Source: Dillenia suffruticosa (lineage: Eukaryota; Streptophyta; Magnoliopsida; Dilleniales; Dilleniaceae). From it: a DNA stretch of 64,000 nucleotides. A program made the position numbers and the translations under genes. How positions within the stretch are numbered: position 1 is the stretch's first letter; the number at the start of each line of letters is the position of its first letter. Shown here in pieces: positions 57,046 through 64,000 of the stretch. The notes beneath the pieces were generated by a model. That model did not search any database. It had not been told where the DNA came from and saw nothing but the letters and a program-made list of their open reading frames with translations. The stretch is from NCBI GenBank assembly GCA_033439265.1, contig JAVTVX010000009.1, positions 12,551,109 through 12,615,108 of the forward strand. Reading direction: 5' to 3'.

Positions 57046-58459
57046 GTAAGATCCCTTAGTTAAGTACTGTTTGGATATTGTCTAGATAGTTCTCTATGCC
57101 TCAGACGAAAACCTTTTGACATGGGTAACAACTTCATGCAATTCATTCAAGTGCAAAATTCATTTGGATTGGTTAATATCGTTTTTCTCTCCATGTATCT
57201 ATTTCTGATTTTGAAAGTATTTTATGCATGGAAATTTAAAACATAAAATCCATGTTAATTCTGCTGAGCTGCTGCTAAATTTTGTAATTTCTTTTTCTTA
57301 AAATTTTTACTCCAACAAAATTTGTTGGTCTCATAAAATTGGTTCTTTTCCTAGTTTTAATGCGAAGGCTATGAGATTGAGCCAGGTAATGTGTTGCATC
57401 TTTTCAGTAGTGAAGCCATTTGTTCTTCTAGTGGTTTCTGTTGGGGAACAGGACCTTCATAGTTGCATTGATCAATTATATCTAGATAGCATCTTGACCG
57501 CATTCATATGAGGAAGAAAGAACAATACATAACAAGTGAGTAGTTATATCATTGTATTCCATTTCCCAGCTTCAAATAGTGAACGAACATCTGAGACTTT
57601 GTAACTGGATATATGAGGTTTCTATTCTGGAAGGTACATTGCCAAAATTTAATTTATTACATCATGCATTGTACAAGGGGCGGATCCAGAATTTTTTTTG
57701 GTGGGGTCTATGTATGCTAATTATATAAATTGAGAATAACAGTGCATAATACATAAATAAAAATAGAGTAAACTATAATAAAATAATCTCAGAAAAATGA
57801 TATTACTCGAATATTATATCAGTTTGAGAACATAACTACGACAAGTAGAGTATATAATAAAAACTATGTGTTCTCCTAATTAAAATTGCTTAAAAGTATT
57901 ATTTTGTTAAACCAATATCATACAAATTCTTAGAAAAGTAGTAACAGAAAAATACTAACTAAAGAGTAAATCCCTTTTGGTTTTGTTATTTTTTATAAAG
58001 GGATAAAACTGAATGAAATACTGAGTCTGTCATTTGGTGAGGAAAGTGAGAACAGGGATAGCATTTATATTATATTAAAAATATGGAAAGTGAAAAATAA
58101 ATGAAGGCAATTTGCATAAAAACCAAACAAACTTTGAATTGGGGGAGGAGTGTAATTTGGACAACAGAGGGTAGGATAATGCACTGTGGATATAAAAGCC
58201 CTGTAAGTTTTCACATGTCAGTTTCCAGCCCTTGCTCCTGTGTAATCTGTCCTTGCATATAAAGAGAAAAAAAAAGAAAAAAAAAATACTGCTACCAGGA
58301 TTGATATGCCTCAAGTTTGGAGAGCAGAAAATATTATTTTATTTCATTTTACTTTATTTTTATTTTCTATTACAGCTCTGTGCTGGAAAGAGTTGGCTTT
58401 CAGGTTTAGTAGGTTTAGTTCTGCCCTAGTAGACTTGTTAATTCTTCATTTACATACAG
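57046..58459 (+). other. Long intron with transposon debris
   Basis: About 1.4 kb between exons 2 and 3. It contains CAAGGGGCGGATCCAG at 57674, like the terminus of a hAT-type element, but no matching right end was found. The rest is AT-rich. Confidence 0.55.
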
Positions 58460-58540
58460 GATCTCTATGCCTTGAGTTCAGAGAAAGGAGTTTTTCTAGT
58501 CCTTCATGGTGCTTCTGGACTGTCTGTAGAACTCATCAAG
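58460..58540 (+). CDS. Aldolase-like exon 3 of 4 seen
   Basis: 81 bp, phase 0, 27 codons, DLYALSSEKGVFLVLHGASG and onward. It holds the conserved His of LHGASG that in class II aldolases binds the catalytic metal. Acceptor ATACAG, donor GTATTA. Confidence 0.85.
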
Positions 58541-58785
58541 GTATTATATTTGATCACTTAAAGTTCGAGTTCCCAATTGTATACAAAACTATCTTACATC
58601 GAGCTATTTGAGATCTGTCTTCGGTGATATCCTCGAATTCCCTGCTACTCGGTTTGTTCTTTTAATTTTACTGTGCAGCATACTACATCAATTCTTCTGT
58701 GATTTTTTTCCCTCTGCATTAAATTCTTTGTTCTCTTTATGGTTATTTAACTTGCTGAGTTTGACTTTATGTTTTTGCTTAAAAG

Positions 58786-58968
58786 GAATGTATAGCACGG
58801 GGAGTGAGAAAATTCAATGTGAATACTGAGGTACGAAAAGCTTACATGGACTCACTGAGCAGCTCCAAGAAAGATCTTGTTCATGTAATGGCCTCGGCGA
58901 AGGAAGCCATGAAAGCTGTAGTTGCAGAGAAGATGCATTTGTTTGGTTCAGCAGGAAACGTGCTCTGA
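58786..58968 (+). CDS. Aldolase-like exon 4 (terminal)
   Basis: Starts ECIARGVRKFNVNTEVRKAY after acceptor TTAAAAG and ends LFGSAGNVL at TGA 58966-58968. 183 bp including stop, phase 0. The frame is fully open. The chain end has two extra residues after the usual GSAG.A-type end. Confidence 0.85.
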   Translation, partial: ECIARGVRKFNVNTEVRKAYMDSLSSSKKDLVHVMASAKEAMKAVVAEKMHLFGSAGNVL

Positions 58969-59418
58969 CTCTTCCTCATGTCGCAATCAGTACAAGAAAA
59001 ATAAGGTGTTTGTCGCAATGATATTTAAGGAATAAGAAGTCCCTATTCAAATCAAAGTCTTGCCTTCTTTCGTTGATGTGTATGAGAGAGTTTTCAAACA
59101 AAATACATACCGGAGTTGCCTAGAGCTAAGATTGGGGCTTCATTGTGGTCTAACCATACTCGTTTCACACACTTGAGTATTCCTGCGGCGTGCCGCTTCT
59201 GTAGCCTCGATGAAACCATTTAGTTCACATTTGATTCTCTTAATGAGCTCTCTCTCTCTCTTCGTTTTTCATTGAACCTAATGCATTAGGTCCAATTTTA
59301 AGAACTCCGATACCGATTGATATAGTTTTTGTACTCAAAAGATTTCCATATGATTAAACTCAGAGAATTTAAAGAAAATAATTTTTCTAGTGTATTATAT
59401 CTTAAAATTATTCTAAAT

Positions 59419-59463
<45 letters not shown>

Positions 59464-60184
59464 AATGGCATATGAGTTCTTAGTATATTTAAATATTTCA
59501 ATTTTCAACGAGTCATATTTCTTTAAAAGATATTAGACACTTGAACCATTATTCACTAGTTGGCTCTGAGTTATCAAGAAATAAGAGGATTTCATGGTTT
59601 TTGACTGTTCTAGTTCAATTCTTCATTGTTCAGTTCCAATTCGAACTCTGTCATACCAATTCTAAAATTTCCTTTTTCACATCAATTTAGCCGCTAAATG
59701 TGCCAAAATTACAATCCTTTAAATAAAAATATTAATTCCTTAATGGGTTCTATAGTATTTAGATCAGATTAATTGGGTGAAACCTAGATACTATTTGGTG
59801 ATAGGAAAAATCTGCTTACACATAAAAAGAAATATTATAATTAGAAACCTTGCAATAATTTCCCGATACAATTAATTACCATTACAAAACAAAGATTAAA
59901 AAAATATTAGTTAAAATATTTATCTACCTATTAAAACTGATAGGTTTATACATTAATGACTTAAATGACATCAAATTGTGGAACCAATCTAATATGAATA
60001 TGACATTTTTCTTTGGAACTTGAATGTGCTATTTCTTTATGCTTTCAAGGTTTTTCACAATAAATTATTTTCCTTTGTATCAATCGTTATATATTGTAGC
60101 ACTACACTTGCAAGTACACATGACAAACTATAGATAAGAAGAGTATTTGAGTGTATCTTCATTGGAAATATAGTGGTTAACCTA
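58969..60184. other. Gene 3' flank and intergenic DNA
   Basis: Presumed 3' untranslated region of the aldolase-like gene followed by AT-rich DNA. A (TA)n microsatellite lies at about 59421-59460. No further gene recognised. Confidence 0.5.
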
Positions 60185-61068
60185 CACTACAAAATTAAAA
60201 TCCAACGGTGATGCTAACATTTGTTGTTAGTGACCTTAGTGACGATTTTTTTATGATTTATAGAAACACTTTTGACAAAACTGTTAAAAAATGTATATAT
60301 TTTTTTATAGTATCAAATTGTTTGTCGGAAAAAGTTTATCAATTATCAATAAAAGTAGCATATCCATATATAAAAACGATATTCAATTATGATAGTTATC
60401 ACTTATGGTAAGTAAATATGACAATGTTTAGGGACCGTTTGGAAGTAGTCTTTATATAACTCTTCTTTACTGTCTACTTAACTATACATTTGCATAAATT
60501 TTACATCTATACTAATCCATATATTACACCGTCTTTAAAAATTATATTCAATTCTGACGGTTATCACTTGTTATCATTTGTAATGAGTAAATATAGAATT
60601 TTTAGGGACGATTTGAAGGTTTAAAAGCAATCTCTATATAATGTGTCTATATCTATGCTAACTATATATTTCACCATCTATAAATATTATTTACCATTAT
60701 GACGGTTATTACTTGTTGTCAATAAATATGAATCTTTCATAATTGTTTGAAAAGAGTTTTTATATGAGTCTTCCGTCTATATAAGTTCTATACATAAACT
60801 AACCTATATATTGTACCGTCTGTCAATTAGGACGGTTATTAGTTATCGTTAGTAAATGAGATACTTTTATGAACGATTTGAAAACAGTTTGAAAACAAAC
60901 TTTATATGAGTTTTCATTTGCAAAAGCGCTATAGCTATACTAATTCAAATGCTATGTAACTGTTATCACTTTTATCAATAAATGTGTCGGTCTTTAGAGA
61001 CGATTTAAAAACAAACAATAATTTATACTGTCCACTAACCATACCGTCTATTAAGTTTACAGTCTATG
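60185..61068. mobile_element. CACTA-like left end with subterminal tandem repeats, truncated
   Basis: Begins CACTACAAAATTAAAATCC at 60185, a variant CACTA terminus. Diverged units starting GACGGTTATCACTTGTTATC-like recur near 60389, 60557, 60700, 60832 and 60960, 130-170 bp apart, each with a later GGGACGATTTG-like block. Subterminal repeats of this kind are usual for CACTA elements. The element is cut at 61068 by an LTR; no right end is seen. Confidence 0.55.
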
Positions 61069-63200
61069 TGTCACGTCCCGAACCGGGATCGTGAACAATC
61101 GCCCATTATCCCTGGATGCCGACTGTACTTTTACAGAAAATCGGATAGAAACTTCCCATAAATAGGAGGTTTCCCATATACAATTTCACCTGTATATCAC
61201 ATTCATCTTGTAAAATAAACAATTGGTCATCCCGGTCTCTCCAAAATCAACAAATACCATAGCGAACATCCAGAACAACGCAAGACTATAAAGTTTCTAG
61301 CAATTCTAGCAATAGACCTCTATTGTCATGCCCAACTAGAGCATGAGCAGCTGCCACACCGAGCGCATCTAAATTCTACGCATATATAAAATAAATTCCC
61401 AAGTTATTTTTAAATATTCACAAATGCCCCAATGCAATGAAATAAATCAATACAAGGGTTTCACGAATAAATGTCCATAATTTATACAGTCATCCCAAAA
61501 AAATTTAGATAAATATATTGGTCAAACTAAAATCTCCAATGCATAACGATATCACCAATTATCGTAGCGGAAGAGATGAAAATATCCATACCCAATCCCC
61601 GTGATATCATGTTCGCGTCACAATTATACAAACCTAACAATACCTCCTCGGTCCAACACTAATCCTGTGGGAAAGAAAGCGAGGGGTGAATATCTATGGG
61701 AGGATACTCAGTAAGTGAGGGGATTGACATCATACTATCAATATCGAGAGTGAACTTGGGTGTCAAAGCATGAAACACAATATCAAGTGTGGGAAAAATA
61801 GTGTGCTGTTTCAACAAATCAGATATCATCATGCACACATTTGAAAATAACATATGCATCCAATGTGGAAATCAATTCATAAAGAGCCGACCAATCAAAC
61901 AACCTCGGCAATGGTCTACCTCGACCAAGGACGGCGCATTGGGGTTTTTCCAAATGTAAGTATTAAATAATGCCTCTCTGCACCAATGTTAGCCACAGGC
62001 TACTCCAACTAGTCTGCAAATAATAATAATGTACATATAACTAGTCGGCCATGTATGGTGCCCCCGCCTGGTGCTAGACGGAGCCGTACTCAACGTCCTC
62101 TCCGATGAGGGTCAACCTGAGATACCCATACACATGACGATCTGGCAGATATCTCCAGCCGAAACGTATCCGGACACAAGGGGTGCCTCTACCAGATGTC
62201 TTTCGTAGCTACGGATCACAATGTCATATCGGCTGGGCACGTAGCCCCATGCATCCCATCACCATGTCGGCCGGGTATATAGCCCCATGCATCATATCAT
62301 AACGTCGGCCGAGCATACAGCCCAAATATATAAGTGAATCCATTTAAAACCATGTGCCAATGCAGTGGAAGCATTAAAAACATGTCAATATGTCGAAAAT
62401 GTGGCACAATATTCAGTTATCAAAACTTATTGATGCATATCAATAAAGTCATAAATTAAGACACTCCAAAGGTCACAAAACATTTCATAAAATATTCGAA
62501 AGTTCTAATTATCATACATTTGCAGAAACATGTCATTTAAAAAGTATTTTTGAAACATGATTTTTCAATCAATAGCGAATGTCAAAATCTCACTCACAGT
62601 TCTAAGGATGGTGGTCACTCCCATTTTCAAAACCAATCAAATATGATTCCTCGAGTCTCCAAAAAAAAGATCAACCTAATCAGATCATCAAAATTGAATA
62701 TCAATTTCTCAAATATCTTTAGGGTTTATCCGAAAGACATGAAATGTATAATATCTTTCACTTTACAGCTCATTTCATTCCAACCCTACAACCCAGATAC
62801 TTTCATGCATATTTGAAAGTTTAACTCTAAGGGAAACTATTCGAATTCACTCGACATGATTTTGTGATTCTATAACATGCTTCTTTCGTATCAGACCATC
62901 TAGTTTCTATAACATTTTATACTTAACCTTCAAAGTCACATATAATCATTTCAGAATTTGTATTCTATTCGCATTCTACTTACACTCTAAACATATACAT
63001 AACCTTTCATCTTAGAATCAATCCTATATTCATTCAATGTATCAGTTAGAGCCGAAATCTCTTCACCTAGGGTTTTCTCGAAGCGCAGTCAGAATATCGC
63101 TTCGGTCACTCCAAGGTCTGTAGTGTTTCGTATCAAAACAAGATTTATTTGTTAGATCTAAACACATAAATCAGAAGTAAAACCCTAAGTCATTTACTGG
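61069..63200 (-). mobile_element. Chromovirus LTR fragment (Tekay/Del type), inverted
   Basis: Plus-strand start TGTCACGTCCCGAACC is the complement of the GGGGCGTGACA end. The sequence matches the 3' two-thirds of the solo LTR (12109 back to about 10005) inverted, closely and in order, for example GCACAGTTGC-free anchors such as AGCTGCCACACCGAGCG near 61358 and TTTATTTGTTAGATC near 63147. It breaks at CATTTAC (63200), before the GC-rich core, where another LTR starts. Confidence 0.8.
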
Positions 63201-64000
63201 TCGGGTTGTCGAAGCCCTCAAATTAATACTGATTCCCCCAATACAAGAAACTGTAGTAATAGTGGTTACCAGGTCGAATCCTAAGGGAACTATGTTAACT
63301 TAACTCCTTAGTAATGCCAAAATAAAATGGGGGGTTTATAAAAGAAATTCTTAAATCAAAATTAAATAGGTAAAATTAAAAGACAAATCAAATATGCAAA
63401 AATACTAAAATTTAAAGAAGAAATTCAATTCACCAAATTTCGATCCAAGGATTCATATATTCGATTGTCTTATTGATCATTGGTCGAAAATATTATTCTT
63501 GCAATTCAAGCATTTAACCTTAGATCTATTAGGATAGCCATAATAAATCTTGTATTTTCCTAAAATAATTGACCAAACCCAGCATCCAATCAAAACTTAT
63601 CATTAATCGACTGGGCACGATAGCGTTCCATATCAAATAATGACAGCATTAAGTTCTGTGAAAACAGTTAAATCAAAATACAAATAACCAGGATAGCCGT
63701 ACAATTATTCGATTTTGTTTCATTGATTCCTTAGGTTAAAATGAATATCGGAAAACGACCCATAAACATATATAACCTATTTGCTACTCGTACCATTCAT
63801 TCATGACAATTACGGATCACTGAAATCCTGGATGCAGTAGAAAAATTGATATTGAATTAAATTGTCAGATTAACCAATACCAATTCTTCATAAAAATAAA
63901 CCAAGAATCGACGAATACTTGAATAAAAGACAAGAAATTAAATTAAGAACATAACTTCACAATGAAGAACAATCGATTAAAATTCCCCTTGAATCAGAAT
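63201..64000 (-). mobile_element. Athila-like LTR, partial at the window end
   Basis: The plus strand starts TGGTCGGGTTGTCGAAGCCC. It shares the layout of the LTR at 44656 (TGG start, a GTCGAATCC/GTCGTATCC block, AAAATAAAATGGGGGGTTT, then a TTGATCATTG block) but is a different, diverged family. The rest lies outside the window. Confidence 0.5.

Larger units (their letters stand above)
56674..58968 (+). pseudogene. 3' part of a class II ketose-bisphosphate aldolase-like gene
   Basis: Four exons encode the C-terminus of the fructose-bisphosphate aldolase class II domain that ends the large plant protein of the At1g18270 type (dehydrogenase, sugar-acid kinase-like and aldolase domains in one chain). 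The fold cleaves or joins sugar phosphates with a bound divalent metal. Visible motifs: MADGSHLPFEDN, then AELGRLAGTEDD (loop of class II aldolases), LVLHGASGL (metal-ligand His and phosphate loop), and RKFNVNTEVRKAY (substrate-binding Asn region). All splice sites are GT-AG. Exon 1 is 185 bp and has lost 4 nt near 56765, which shifts the frame to a stop. No earlier exons occur in the 56 kb to the left. Either this is a truncated pseudogene, or the transposon nest fills an intron and the deletion is a recent or sequencing change. Confidence 0.8.

Noticed and set aside
57674..57760. hAT-type element in the aldolase-like intron
   Set aside because: The left terminus looks right, but no matching inverted end or 8-bp duplication was found, so no element is called.
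1..64000. A defence system, biosynthetic cluster or endogenous pararetrovirus
   Set aside because: All coding similarity traces to plant retrotransposons, an RTE LINE and one metabolic gene. No movement-protein, coat-protein or cluster enzymes were seen.

Overview
The window looks like transposon-dense, probably pericentromeric or otherwise heterochromatic, DNA of a flowering plant, most likely a eudicot. The evidence is the repeat content: CACTA elements, chromovirus (Tekay/Del-type), Tat-type and Athila-type Ty3 elements, an RTE-clade LINE and an Au-like SINE. The only host gene has GT-AG introns and a plant-type multi-domain enzyme C-terminus. The species cannot be named from the sequence.

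Layout, left to right. 1-1612: imperfect palindromes (fold-back repeats). 2657-7778: CACTA element with TSD TAA, carrying a second CACTA inside it (3829-6016). 8885-12109: a 3.2-kb solo LTR with TSD GCTAA and a very GC-rich core. 13.7-15.4 kb: dead RTE LINE. 16155-18598: third CACTA, TSD ATA, half of it a palindromic tandem array. 18909-21390: old LTR element without pol. 22.7-24.1 kb: TRIM-like direct repeats and a second RTE fragment. 24079-30537: Tat-type element on the minus strand, without gag, with a 61-bp tandem array. 30538-38882: Tekay-type chromovirus A (+). 38883-44621: a related LTR fragment and copy B in inverted orientation. 44656-56462: a complete Athila-type element (-), 11.8 kb, TSD GTAGG, which splits a SINE. 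56674-58968: last four exons of a class II ketose-bisphosphate aldolase-like gene, with a 4-nt deletion in the first. 60185-64000: a CACTA end cut by another chromovirus LTR, itself cut by an Athila-like LTR that runs off the window.

No intact autonomous element and no complete host gene is visible. The coding remnants do not form a pathway; they record a series of insertions, recombinations and decay. Insertion order can be read from interruptions: Tekay A went into a Tat LTR, Athila into a SINE, one CACTA into another, and an LTR into the CACTA near 61 kb. Many stop codons in the pol and gag remnants are of the kind produced by C-to-T or G-to-A change, consistent with decay of methylated DNA.

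The most interesting signals are not classic genes: a hairpin kept with a wobble or base-pair change in four otherwise diverged chromovirus LTRs; tRNA-like A-box/B-box modules next to GC-rich blocks inside two CACTA elements; a gag-pol spacer shared by copies A and B that ends in a splice-acceptor-like tract; and a 73-bp array of hairpins between the pol and env-like genes of the Athila element. All coordinates of repeats are hand-read and may be off by a few bases where ends are degenerate.
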